Shown piece by piece: positions 7,457-14,616 of a DNA stretch of 64,000 nucleotides (its first letter is position 1; every line of letters starts with the position of its first letter). Where the stretch lies: NCBI GenBank assembly GCA_024233135.1, contig JACKPZ010000012.1:1-64000 (forward strand). The letters are read 5' to 3'. Below the pieces are notes generated by a model that had not been told where the DNA came from, did not search any database, and worked only from the letters and a program-made list of their open reading frames with translations. Made by a program: the position numbers and the translations under genes. Source of the DNA: Akkermansiaceae bacterium. GTDB lineage: Bacteria > Verrucomicrobiota > Verrucomicrobiia > Verrucomicrobiales > Akkermansiaceae.

Positions 7457-7597
7457 TCAGTGGCTGCGGGCCATCAGCCAGATCGCGGCCGCCGCACCCG
7501 CGGCGACCATGACCCAGGTGTGGGCCTCCACGACTTCGAGGCAGAGGCCGAGCACGCCGATGACCACCACCACCTCAAGGATGGGGCGGAGTCTCAT
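7457..7597 (-). CDS. Small membrane protein (46 aa)
   Basis: A 46-aa hydrophobic protein: a short basic N-terminus MRLRP, then a hydrophobic stretch (about 6-22) and a second one (about 28-42) with A-A-G-A-A-A-A-I-W-L-M. Two transmembrane helices are likely. The ATG overlaps the stop of the upstream membrane protein gene by ATGA, which supports translation. No family recognised; a membrane partner of the cassette is possible. Confidence 0.6.
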   Translation of the reverse strand: MRLRPILEVVVVIGVLGLCLEVVEAHTWVMVAAGAAAAIWLMARSH

Positions 7598-7974
7598 GGA
7601 CGTCGGTTGTTCGGGTTCGGGTTCAATGGTTGGTAACGATGGCGCCGGCGTTTCTTTCGGCGCCGTGCGACCGGCGGGGTCTTTGTGTCGATCACCCGGC
7701 GTGCCGGACGCACCGGGCGGTGGTCCCGCCAGATGACGGGCCTCGCCTCTTCGTCGCGGATGTCGAGCAAGCGCGTGGGGCCCGGCCGCAGCCTGCCCTC
7801 GTGCCATGCGAGGATGGCGAGCGAGCCGGTGGTGAGCACCGCGAAGCCGGTGATGCGGAGCGCACGGTATTCGTCGCGAGGGTCGGCCTGCTTGCTGTTG
7901 TCTCGTTTCAGACCGTTGCGCAGTGCCCAGCCCGCTCCGACGAGCAGCAGGACGATGAGGAGGAAACGCGTCAC
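7594..7974 (-). CDS. Hypothetical membrane-anchored basic protein
   Basis: A 126-aa protein from a GTG start that overlaps the nuclease stop codon (GTGA). It has an N-terminal hydrophobic helix (F-L-L-I-V-L-L-L-V-G-A-G-W-A-L, residues 4-18), a second hydrophobic segment near 46-62 and a long arginine/lysine-rich tail (P-V-A-R-R-R-K-K-R-R-R-H-R). The tail would lie in the cytoplasm and could bind nucleic acid (inference). No known family. Confidence 0.65.
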   Translation of the reverse strand: MTRFLLIVLLLVGAGWALRNGLKRDNSKQADPRDEYRALRITGFAVLTTGSLAILAWHEGRLRPGPTRLLDIRDEEARPVIWRDHRPVRPARRVIDTKTPPVARRRKKRRRHRYQPLNPNPNNRRP

Positions 7975-8813
7975 GCCGCCCTCCCTTCCACGGCCTTGGA
8001 AACCCCGGGCCACGACATGCACTCGCGGCGGTACTGGCACCACGAACAATGCATGCCCGGCTGCGGATGGAAGCGGCCGGCGGCGATGCCATCGACCACC
8101 CGTTCCAACAGCGAGACAACCCGTTGCTTCCGGGCACGGTCCGCCGGCTTCGTTGAAACCCGACCGACCTGCGGCACCTTGGTTTTCACCAGATGGATCA
8201 GGTCGAGCGATGGCGGTGTCTCGCCGGTCGCGGTCTCGATCAGGATCTGATAACTCACGAGTTGCAATTCATGATCGAAGGCGGCCTGTGCCGGATCCGG
8301 TTTCGCCGCGGCCGACTTGAAATCGACCGTGACGTAGTCGCCGAGCACCAGATCGATGCCACCGGTCAGCGGCACCGGCAGTCCCGGCACGCGTTCGGAC
8401 AGATGCACCTCGACCGCCCGCGGGTGGCCTTGCAGCACCTCGGGCGAATCGAGGTACGCGGCGACCACCCGCAATCCGTCGAGCCGGGCTTTCTCCCGGT
8501 CCGCGGGCTTGCGGAAGCTCACCGGGCCTTCCTCGCGTTCGAGACGTTGGAACGCATCGTCGAACGCGAGGGCGGTGGCCTCCGGCGAATCGTCGCCACC
8601 CCGCCAGCGGGCGAGATGGAATGCCTGCAACGCGGCATGCACCGACTTGCCCAGGTGGAGCGAGACGGAGGTCGGCTTCGGCAGCCGCAGCACCCGCTCG
8701 AACCAGTAGCGCAGCGAACAGCCCAGATAGGACTTCGCCGCCGTCGGGCTGATGTGGTCGGGGAGTGTGCCGGCCTCCGGGTTTCCGGGAAACGAACGGG
8801 CCGGCGCGATCAT
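7971..8813 (-). CDS. PD-(D/E)XK nuclease with four-cysteine Fe-S type signature
   Basis: A 280-aa RecB/Cas4-like nuclease. Catalytic elements are in order: G-K-S-V-H-A near 55-60, G-G-I-D at 151-154, V-D-F-K-S with D164 and K166, and Q184-x-x-x-Y188 in H-E-L-Q-L-V-S-Y-Q-I. Cysteines C32, C256, C259 and C265 have the spacing of the AddB/Cas4 iron-sulphur cluster. Such proteins are exonucleases acting on DNA ends. It overlaps neighbouring genes on both sides, placing it firmly in the cassette operon. Cas4 itself is less likely because no CRISPR locus is present. Confidence 0.88.
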   Translation of the reverse strand: MIAPARSFPGNPEAGTLPDHISPTAAKSYLGCSLRYWFERVLRLPKPTSVSLHLGKSVHAALQAFHLARWRGGDDSPEATALAFDDAFQRLEREEGPVSFRKPADREKARLDGLRVVAAYLDSPEVLQGHPRAVEVHLSERVPGLPVPLTGGIDLVLGDYVTVDFKSAAAKPDPAQAAFDHELQLVSYQILIETATGETPPSLDLIHLVKTKVPQVGRVSTKPADRARKQRVVSLLERVVDGIAAGRFHPQPGMHCSWCQYRRECMSWPGVSKAVEGRAA

Positions 8814-9301
8814 GCCGCCCTCCTTCCCTTGCCCCGGCCGGAGGCGGTCTGGCGCCCGCCTCCGCCGTGTTGGTCGAGCAGTTCGTCGATCAGCCCGGAG
8901 GCCTCGACCTTGTTGAGCTGGCGCACGCCCTTGCCGAAGCGCTGGCGGGCCAGGTGATCGACCTCGTTCTTGTCGAGGCTGTGCTCGGCGACGAGTTTCA
9001 GGATCAGCTCCTTCTGCTTGTCCGAGCAGTTCCAGCGGTCGCCCTCCGTGGGCCGGGCGTCGGTCGCGGAAGCGGCGGCCGTTTGCGATCCCTCCATGCC
9101 GTAGTCGGCGGGCGGGACGAATCCGGTCTGCCGGATCTGTTCGTCGACGTTGGTCTGGAGCAGTTCATAGACCCGGGCCGCCTCGGGGGCGACCTGGTTG
9201 AGGTCCGTCAGCTCGGTCTCGATCGAGACGCTGAACTGATGGGACGAATAGCCCGGGAGGCCCAGGCGCTTGCTGTAGTTGGCGATGAGTTTGATGGCCA
9301 T
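8810..9301 (-). CDS. Hypothetical 163-aa cassette protein
   Basis: A 163-aa protein in two parts. Residues 1-60 form a beta/helix unit (M-A-I-K-L-I-A-N-Y-S-K-R-L-G-L-P-G-Y with V-S-I-E-T-E-L). Residues 88-145 form a helical domain (S-D-K-Q-K-E-L-I-L-K-L, then L-A-R-Q-R-F-G-K, then S/L-I-D-E-L) resembling C-terminal modules of some phage-type single-strand annealing proteins. A basic G-R-G-K-G-R-R tail follows. A DNA-processing role beside the nuclease is plausible but unproven. It is preceded by hairpin E and a G-poor leader and overlaps the nuclease gene. Confidence 0.7.
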   Translation of the reverse strand: MAIKLIANYSKRLGLPGYSSHQFSVSIETELTDLNQVAPEAARVYELLQTNVDEQIRQTGFVPPADYGMEGSQTAAASATDARPTEGDRWNCSDKQKELILKLVAEHSLDKNEVDHLARQRFGKGVRQLNKVEASGLIDELLDQHGGGGRQTASGRGKGRRAA

Positions 9302-9357
9302 GTGGCTGGTTGGGTTGGTGGTTGGAAACGAAAAGGCCCGGCGGAAGTGCCGGGCCT
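9302..9357 (-). promoter_or_regulatory. Hairpin E plus G-poor leader
   Basis: An 8-bp stem (AGGCCCGG at 9334-9341 with CCGGGCCT at 9350-9357) is followed on the minus strand by TTTTCGTTT and then a C/A-rich leader with CCAACC-type repeats, reaching the ATG of the 163-aa gene after 32 nt. There is no Shine-Dalgarno site. The T-rich stretch just after the stem would allow partial termination. Confidence 0.65.
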
Positions 9358-9397
9358 CGTGGTGGGACGTGGTTGGTGGTTCGGGACGAGCGGATCC

Positions 9398-9604
9398 TCA
9401 CGCGGCCTCCCGTTCGGGAGGGCCGGCGTGATAATCCGGCGGCTCCTCGCGGACGAGGCATGAGGCGGTTGGCGACATGTCGAGCGACTGGAGGATCAGT
9501 TCGTCGGCAAGCCGTGTCATCGGCATCCGGCGTTGCTTCGCCTCGCGGTAGAGCGCGCGGACAACGTGATCGGACAGACGAGGAGTGTACAGAGTTCGGG
9601 GCAT
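9398..9604 (-). CDS. Small DNA-binding-like protein (ribbon-helix-helix type)
   Basis: A 68-aa protein whose first 45 residues fit a ribbon-helix-helix pattern: a strand M-P-R-T-L-Y-T-P-R-L, helix D-H-V-V-R-A-L-Y-R-E-A-K-Q-R, turn M-P-M-T, helix R-L-A-D-E-L-I-L-Q-S-L. It is the promoter-proximal gene of the cassette, the usual place for an autoregulator, but similarity is only by pattern. A start at 9637 is possible; 9604 removes a non-family N-terminal tail. Confidence 0.6.
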   Translation of the reverse strand: MPRTLYTPRLSDHVVRALYREAKQRRMPMTRLADELILQSLDMSPTASCLVREEPPDYHAGPPEREAA

Positions 9605-9760
9605 TTGATGGATGGTCGTTGGGATGAGCAAAGCCACCCGCCTGGCCCCGGGAGAATCCCATGGCTCAAGACGGGTGGATGGAAGCCCCCCGCGCCTGTG
9701 CAGACGAGGGGAGACGACAGATGAAGGAAGGGTTCTACCTTCATGAGTTTATAGCACGTA
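9605..9760 (-). promoter_or_regulatory. Putative cassette promoter and structured leader
   Basis: On the minus strand an extended -10-like element TGCTATAAA (TATAAA at 9753-9748) is followed by an ATGAAGG...CCTTCAT stem-loop (9721-9744) and a second hairpin with CCACCCG/CGGGTGG arms (9634-9640, 9672-9678). A G-poor stretch then leads into the ATG at 9604. No clear -35 element is seen. If correct, the transcript starts near 9741 and the cassette may be one operon. Confidence 0.4.
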
Positions 9761-10510
9761 GACCGTGGTGATTGCGGCAAGGCCTCACAGCCGACTGCGC
9801 AGAGAATGAGGATCGGCCAAGAACGTCGCCTCGTCCGGACACGCGTGACACCCCCACGCAATCCAGCACGCGAGCACGAATGAGTCTCGGCCGGCGGCAC
9901 CGTCCGGCGGCCCAAGTCACCTACATCCCTGGCCAGGCCATCAAGCAGCCAACCGAATCCGCACCATCAAAGGACTGGCGACAACACGCCCGGATCTCTT
10001 CGACAAGGAAGGCAAGGCAGCAAGGGACAACGACTTCGAAGGTGAATGGATCTCCCAGGTTTCGGTTGCTCGATGGCCGGACCTACAGGATTACTGCTCC
10101 AAGGAGGTCTGAGGACCTCGTTCCCGGAGGGATCTCTGAGGTAAAAAAGGGGGTGAGACGCTGTATCCCAGTAAAATCGTTACCCATGAGACACGGCTGT
10201 CGCGTAGATTGCCGAAATCGACTGTTCTGCTAGGGTATGCGAGGACTCACTTTTTTGGACAAGTCACTGACGTTCAAACGTCGCTGACTATTGTTAGCAC
10301 TGCTTAAAGTAGCCATGAGACACAACGCAACACATTGATCATGAACAACATCACGCGGCCTAACATGGACATGAGTACTGGTTCCAGTCTCACAGAAACG
10401 AAGCTTCAAGGCCGGCGACGAGCCGATTTCGGCGGAATCTGGGAGGAATTCGCCCTTCCGCCTGCCTTCATTCAGGGCGGGAGGTGAGGCGGGAAGGTCT
10501 TGGCTCCGGC
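9761..10510. other. Gene-free stretch with possible gene remnant
   Basis: No credible gene is seen. A plus-strand frame of 54 codons (9951-10112) reads like a protein fragment (begins N-R-I-R-T-I-K-G-L-A, ends before TGA) but has no start and no recognised family; it may be the C-terminal remnant of a lost gene. A palindrome GACGTT-CA-AACGTC lies at 10269-10282. Otherwise I can assign nothing here. Confidence 0.4.
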
Positions 10511-11338
10511 TCAACCTGCCGGCGAAGCATCGGACAAATCTGCAACCGGCCTGTTGTTCGGTGTCGACTGGCGGGCGCGAAGATCGACCCGGTCATTCCT
10601 ACGGATCTGTTGGAGCAAGATCCACATCCACCCGTAGACCACCGCGTAGAGGATGCGCTGGGAAAGGCCCGGCCATCCGGGTTTCCACCAGGCCACCGCC
10701 GCTGCCAAGATGATGCCCGCGAGAACCGCGGCGTGTGCGATCCACCAGTGTCCGCGGCTTCCGGGCACGGGCATCCATAGCAGAAGCGAGCCGCCCATCG
10801 TGACCAGAATAAGGTACCGGGTCGGCCGGATCCCCGCGAGGTGAAGGCGGTCACGCTGGTGGTTCGCGACGTAGGTGGCCACCGGGACGTCCGCCGGCAC
10901 ATGGTGCCCGGTCGTTTCGAGAGCGATTCTCCAGATTCGATCCTTCGCCTTGTCAATGGGCCCCTTGTCCAGTTCCGACTGCAGGCGGCGGATGGTGAGT
11001 TCGGGCGAGCGCACGGGATGCACCGCAACCTGATGGAGTTGGAACATGATGATCGCCGCCGCGGCCATCACCACCCAGGAAACGATCGAACGCGGCTTCC
11101 CGGTCGCTCGCCACGACAGCCAGGCGAAAAACAATGAGAAGCCATGGATGCAGGCGACCACTGCCCACCATGCCGGACTGCGGTACGCGTAGTCGCTGAT
11201 ATGATTTACCAGCGGGCTGAAGGTTTGTCCGGTGGCGTGGTTCCAGACCACACCGATCGCCCGGAGATGCCCGTAGACCATGAGTATGGGAAGCGCGAGC
11301 AGGAGCAGCCCGCATAGTAGGTTCAGAAGGTGATCCAT
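10511..11338 (-). CDS. Polytopic membrane protein (DUF998-like)
   Basis: A 275-aa membrane protein with about six hydrophobic segments. Early residues include V-N-H-I-S-D-Y-A-Y-R-S-P-A-W-W, close to the N-x-I-S-D-Y motif of DUF998 proteins, followed by helices around F-S-L-F-F-A-W and I-I-M-F-Q-L-H-Q. The C-terminal tail is polar. The ATG at 11338 begins directly before the first membrane helix; an in-frame ATG at 11383 would add 15 polar residues. Function unknown. Confidence 0.7.
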   Translation of the reverse strand: MDHLLNLLCGLLLLALPILMVYGHLRAIGVVWNHATGQTFSPLVNHISDYAYRSPAWWAVVACIHGFSLFFAWLSWRATGKPRSIVSWVVMAAAAIIMFQLHQVAVHPVRSPELTIRRLQSELDKGPIDKAKDRIWRIALETTGHHVPADVPVATYVANHQRDRLHLAGIRPTRYLILVTMGGSLLLWMPVPGSRGHWWIAHAAVLAGIILAAAVAWWKPGWPGLSQRILYAVVYGWMWILLQQIRRNDRVDLRARQSTPNNRPVADLSDASPAG

Positions 11339-11420
11339 GGGCTCTGGGGAGCCGCCCTGCTGCGAATAGGTCGTGTCTGCCATGGAATCGGCGCTGTTGT
11401 GGTCGGGGATCACGAATCCA

Positions 11421-12095
11421 CTAGGGAACAAAGTCGGACAACGACCGACCTTTCGGAAACGGAATCCCCTCTTCCGTCTCGAAGTAAACCTTCACCACCG
11501 GCCGTTCCTTACCGGCAATTTCAGGCTGCCGGACAAGCCAATCGGACACGAACTCCTCAACGGTCAGCCGAGCCTGCCCCCGAACCACATCCCGGTAGTC
11601 TCGGCCATTCGCTTTTTTCTCAAGTTCCCCCGAAATCTTCTTCCGTAGGGCTGCCAAGTGCTCCCACTTGTCGAAGCGAGCCCACCCCGAACTGGTTTCT
11701 TCCTGGATTGTACTCGAGTCGATCGAAACCGGCAGTTGAGGCTTCAGCTCCGGCACGACGACGAAAGCGACATTGCGTTCCGGGTCGAATACGAACTTCC
11801 AATCGGCCCGCAGTTCGATGTCATAGCGGTAGGTGGCGTCCAACCGGATCACGGAACTCGTGGTCCCCCACCACCCATCCTCGTCTTTCTTCGAAAACTG
11901 CTCGGTTTTTGTGAGTCCCGCGGTGCTCAAGCTGCCACCGGGAACGCGGAACACCTGCATCGTGTCCGATTCGATCGATCTGCGGAGGAGGGGAAACCCG
12001 TCTTCGTCCCGGTGCGCATACCACCAATAGGCTCCGCCGATCACGAGCACGAGGATCACCAACCAAGGGAACGACGAACGCTTTGAAGAACTCAT
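11421..12095 (-). CDS. Membrane-anchored hypothetical protein
   Basis: A 224-aa protein with one N-terminal membrane helix (P-W-L-V-I-L-V-L-V-I-G-G-A-Y-W-W, about 9-24) and a soluble domain outside or facing the periplasm. The domain contains beta-type segments (Y-R-Y-D-I-E-L, V-A-F-V-V-V-P-E-L) and a charged helical region (A-A-L-R-K-K-I-S-G-E-L). It resembles single-pass proteins of the DUF4230 sort, but not decisively. It lies 4 bases after the next minus-strand gene and is probably co-transcribed with it. Confidence 0.65.
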   Translation of the reverse strand: MSSSKRSSFPWLVILVLVIGGAYWWYAHRDEDGFPLLRRSIESDTMQVFRVPGGSLSTAGLTKTEQFSKKDEDGWWGTTSSVIRLDATYRYDIELRADWKFVFDPERNVAFVVVPELKPQLPVSIDSSTIQEETSSGWARFDKWEHLAALRKKISGELEKKANGRDYRDVVRGQARLTVEEFVSDWLVRQPEIAGKERPVVKVYFETEEGIPFPKGRSLSDFVP

Positions 12096-12099
12096 TGGA

Positions 12100-12618
12100 T
12101 CAATGACGATTCTCGTCGTTGCCTGTTTCGAGACTGATCCGCGGCACCTCTGCCAAGCCGCCGCCAAAGCCAAAAAAGCCGAGAGTCCTCCGCACCAGGT
12201 TCCTTGGCCAAATTCCCTCGCCGGCAAGGATGCGTTGGAGCTCCAGTTCCGCTTCCGTTCGGAACGTCTCCCAGTGAGCGGCGAACCCGGGCACCTTGAT
12301 GTTCATCAGTTGGATCCCCTTCTCGTGGAGGTAAAGCGAGCGCAATTCGGATTTGCTTGGCTTCGCGCTCAAGGCCGCCAGCGACACCTCGAGGTTCGTC
12401 ACCTTCCTGACCAGATCGGCGTATTCCTTGGACCGGGAATCCAAACCCTCCGCCTGGATCTCAAGGTGCTGTTGAACGTGACCCTTGAGCTTTTCGATTT
12501 CGCGCTGCAACCCGATCCGGTGGCTTCGGCCTGAGAGGTAGGTCCAAAGTGCGACCAGAAGGCCGACAACGAGCCCTCCGAGAGCGGCAATGACGGTAGG
12601 ATTCTGGAAAATTTCCAT
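12100..12618 (-). CDS. Membrane-anchored coiled-coil protein
   Basis: A 172-aa protein: an N-terminal transmembrane helix (V-I-A-A-L-G-G-L-V-V-G-L-L-V-A-L-W, about 9-25) followed by a heptad-patterned region (about 35-100, e.g. L-Q-R-E-I-E-K-L-K-G-H-V-Q-Q-H-L) likely to form a coiled coil, and a C-terminal helical part. Start chosen at 12618 because the upstream extension is low-complexity and runs into the opposite gene. Function unknown; forms a two-gene unit with the downstream membrane-anchored protein. Confidence 0.6.
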   Translation of the reverse strand: MEIFQNPTVIAALGGLVVGLLVALWTYLSGRSHRIGLQREIEKLKGHVQQHLEIQAEGLDSRSKEYADLVRKVTNLEVSLAALSAKPSKSELRSLYLHEKGIQLMNIKVPGFAAHWETFRTEAELELQRILAGEGIWPRNLVRRTLGFFGFGGGLAEVPRISLETGNDENRH

Positions 12619-12737
12619 TGCGGGGATTATTTGAGGCTCATGATTCGGTGCGCCATTCGGAAGCTGTCCATCTTGCTCCGTTGTCGGAGCAATCATCCGA
12701 ACACCCTCCGCTAGCGTCAAGCTCCGAAAACGGAGCA

Positions 12738-13007
12738 ATGGCCGCCCACCACCAAAACATCGTCGGCTCCTGTGTCCGGCGGTTTCGCATCGAGGCCGAC
12801 CTCTCCCAGGATGCGCTCGCCGCAAAGCTGCAGCTCCAAGGCTGGGACATCAGCCGCGCCGGGATCTCCAAGATCGAAGCACGGCTGCGGCGGGTCAACG
12901 ACGCCGAACTCTGGATGCTCGCGAAAGCCTTGTCGCGTCCGCTGGAGGATTTCTATCCAACCGGGGGACGCGGGATCCGCGAGGTCCTCAGACAAGGGGC
13001 GAAGTAG
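12738..13007 (+). CDS. XRE-family helix-turn-helix regulator
   Basis: An 89-aa protein with a Cro/C1-type helix-turn-helix at about residues 12-70: V-R-R-F-R-I-E-A-D-L-S-Q-D-A-L-A-A-K-L, then I-S-R-A-G-I-S-K-I-E-A-R as recognition helix. A purine-rich GGAG lies just upstream of the ATG at 12738. It converges on the integrase gene and is the best candidate for a regulator of integration or excision; its targets are unknown. Confidence 0.85.
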   Translation: MAAHHQNIVGSCVRRFRIEADLSQDALAAKLQLQGWDISRAGISKIEARLRRVNDAELWMLAKALSRPLEDFYPTGGRGIREVLRQGAK

Positions 13008-13042
13008 GAATCGGAGTGAGCAAAAGGAGGCGGCCCGCATCC

Positions 13043-14431
13043 TCATCCGCGTGCGACCCAATGTCCTTGTTTCGGCAGCGCGATGCCGAGCTTGATGCAA
13101 CGCTTTCGCAGCGCCACGTCGCTGACCCCGATGTCTTTGGCGGCGTGGACGAGCGGCTTGTCCCATACGAGCTTCTTCAACTTTGCCTTGTCTGGCCAAT
13201 TCACCGGCTTCCTGATTTCCAGATCTACCATGGGCGGCTTGCTCCGCAATTTCGCCGGCGTCAGGGTCCAGAACTCGGCGATGGTCTCTTCATCGTCGAT
13301 GGTGTCCCGGTAGTGGCGATTCATCATCTGGATGGACGTGCCGCAGTTGTAGGCGGTGAGCGCCTCGTTCTTGTCTCTTTCTGTTTGGAACGTGATCGAG
13401 GTGTGGCGGATGATGTCATGCACCCATTTCTTCGCCTTGGTGGCCTTCTTCAATTTCTTCAATTTGCCATCCCATCCTGCGGGAAGGCCCTCGAATGGGA
13501 ATTCTTCGAGCCAGACGGCCAGCACGGGTGCGATTGGAACAGATCGTTTCAGGGTCCGGCGAAGCTTGCCGCCGGAAACGCGGATCTTCTCCCGGCCGAT
13601 GTCCGCTGGTTTCAGGTCCCGAATCTCACTCGGACGCAGCCCGGCAAACAATCCGATGGCAACCGTGGCCGCCGCCGCACCATCCTGAAGGTGCATCGCT
13701 GCGTGGAGCAGGCGTTTGCACTCGTCGAGCGACAGCGCCGCGATCTGGCTCATGTCGCGCTGCAGCTTGTCGAATCGATCACATGGATTCTCCAGACAGT
13801 AGTGATGCCTGACGCACCACCGGAAGAAACCCGAGAAGATCGTCCGGAAGGATCTCTGCGTATGAGGGTTCGAGTAATCCTTGAGCAGGATCTCAAGATC
13901 CTGAACCGAGAACTCGTGGACAGGCTTGTTCGGGTCCGGTTTCAAGAGAAGCCCGAGTCCCGTTTCGTAGTTCGATCGCGTCGAATCCGAGATTCCGGCC
14001 CTGCTCGCGAGATACTCGGCCTTCGCGTTCAGCACCGATGCCGACCGGGTTTCCGGCCGGTAGCGCGATGCCACGAATGCCATGGCTTGGTCGAGGTTCA
14101 GACCTTTGGCGGCGGCTTGCGAGCGAAGCCGGATGTAGTGGGAAACCGAGTCAGCCAGTCCCCTCCCCCCCAAGAGCCCCGTGGCCGTCTCCGCCTCCGC
14201 CAACTGCTCGGGAGTCAGCAGGCTCTTGATGAGCTTCTTTCCGTCCGGTTCAGCATCTTCGGCTTTCAATTCGAGGTCGGCAACCAGCCGAACGGCATCC
14301 GCTTTGGTGGAAAGGTTCTGCCGAACCCGGGACCCGTCGGGGCACGTGCCGGACACACGCCATGAGGTGGTCCCTCCCCGGTTTTTGAAGGACTTGATGG
14401 TGAATCGGTGGGTCTTTTTCGGTCGTGCCAC
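13043..14431 (-). CDS. Tyrosine recombinase (integrase)
   Basis: A 462-aa site-specific recombinase starting at a GTG. A basic N-terminal arm-binding region precedes a core-binding domain (about 150-215, S-N-Y-E-T-G-L-G-L-L) and a catalytic domain: G-L-R-P-S-E-I with the first Arg, a lysine in S-G-G-K-L-R-R, I-I-R-H-T with the second Arg/His, and the tyrosine in M-M-N-R-H-Y-R. The last 60 residues add a helix-turn-helix-like extension (A-A-K-D-I-G-V-S-D-V-A-L-R-K-R) not usual in this family. The adjacent tRNA fragment identifies its likely attachment site. Confidence 0.9.
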   Translation of the reverse strand: MARPKKTHRFTIKSFKNRGGTTSWRVSGTCPDGSRVRQNLSTKADAVRLVADLELKAEDAEPDGKKLIKSLLTPEQLAEAETATGLLGGRGLADSVSHYIRLRSQAAAKGLNLDQAMAFVASRYRPETRSASVLNAKAEYLASRAGISDSTRSNYETGLGLLLKPDPNKPVHEFSVQDLEILLKDYSNPHTQRSFRTIFSGFFRWCVRHHYCLENPCDRFDKLQRDMSQIAALSLDECKRLLHAAMHLQDGAAAATVAIGLFAGLRPSEIRDLKPADIGREKIRVSGGKLRRTLKRSVPIAPVLAVWLEEFPFEGLPAGWDGKLKKLKKATKAKKWVHDIIRHTSITFQTERDKNEALTAYNCGTSIQMMNRHYRDTIDDEETIAEFWTLTPAKLRSKPPMVDLEIRKPVNWPDKAKLKKLVWDKPLVHAAKDIGVSDVALRKRCIKLGIALPKQGHWVARG

Positions 14432-14438
14432 GCGTCAA

Positions 14439-14462
14439 TTTTGGCAACCGTTTTGGCAACCG
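14439..14462. repeat. Perfect tandem 12-bp repeat upstream of the integrase
   Basis: TTTTGGCAACCG occurs twice back to back, eight bases upstream of the integrase GTG and within 100 bases of the attachment site. Its position suits an arm-type integrase site or an operator; neither is shown. Confidence 0.75.
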
Positions 14463-14540
14463 CAACGCATTTCTTAAGTATTGAAACCTTAACTCACTGA
14501 AAACAAGGGTATTGAATCTGGAAAAATATTTCGTTCGCAA

Positions 14541-14575
14541 TGAAGAGGTCAGGAGTTCGAATCTCCTATGCTCCA
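14541..14575 (+). other. Attachment site: duplicated 3' end of a tRNA gene
   Basis: The sequence contains a full tRNA T-arm, AGGAG stem (14551-14555), loop TTCGAAT, CTCCT stem (14563-14567), then a seven-base acceptor strand ATGCTCC and discriminator A at 14575. The preceding TGAAGAGGTC resembles the end of an anticodon arm and variable loop. No D-arm or 5' acceptor half lies upstream, so this is only the 3' portion, as left by integration into a tRNA. The tRNA would begin GGAGCAT; its identity cannot be read here. Confidence 0.75.
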
Positions 14576-14616
14576 CGCCCCGGGCATCCCGGAAAACCGG
14601 GTCTTTCCGGTGCCGG

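Larger units (their letters stand above)
1..14575. mobile_element. Right part of a tRNA-integrated element (left end outside window)
   Basis: A tyrosine recombinase gene sits about 110 bases from a 35-nt duplicate of a tRNA 3' end (14541-14575), the usual arrangement at the end of an element integrated into a tRNA gene. The tRNA fragment reads on the plus strand, so the intact tRNA should lie to the left, beyond position 1, and everything from 1 to 14575 would be element DNA. The cargo fits: several toxin-antitoxin pairs, a nuclease/AAA+ cassette, an XRE regulator and hypothetical membrane proteins. To the right the genes become metabolic. The left boundary is not visible, so the total length is unknown. 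Confidence 0.6.

Noticed and set aside
7971..8813. Cas4 of a CRISPR system
   Set aside because: The four-cysteine nuclease resembles Cas4, but no CRISPR array or other cas gene is in the window.
14541..14575. Complete tRNA gene
   Set aside because: Only the T-arm and 3' acceptor strand are present; the upstream bases do not form a D-arm, anticodon arm or 5' acceptor strand.
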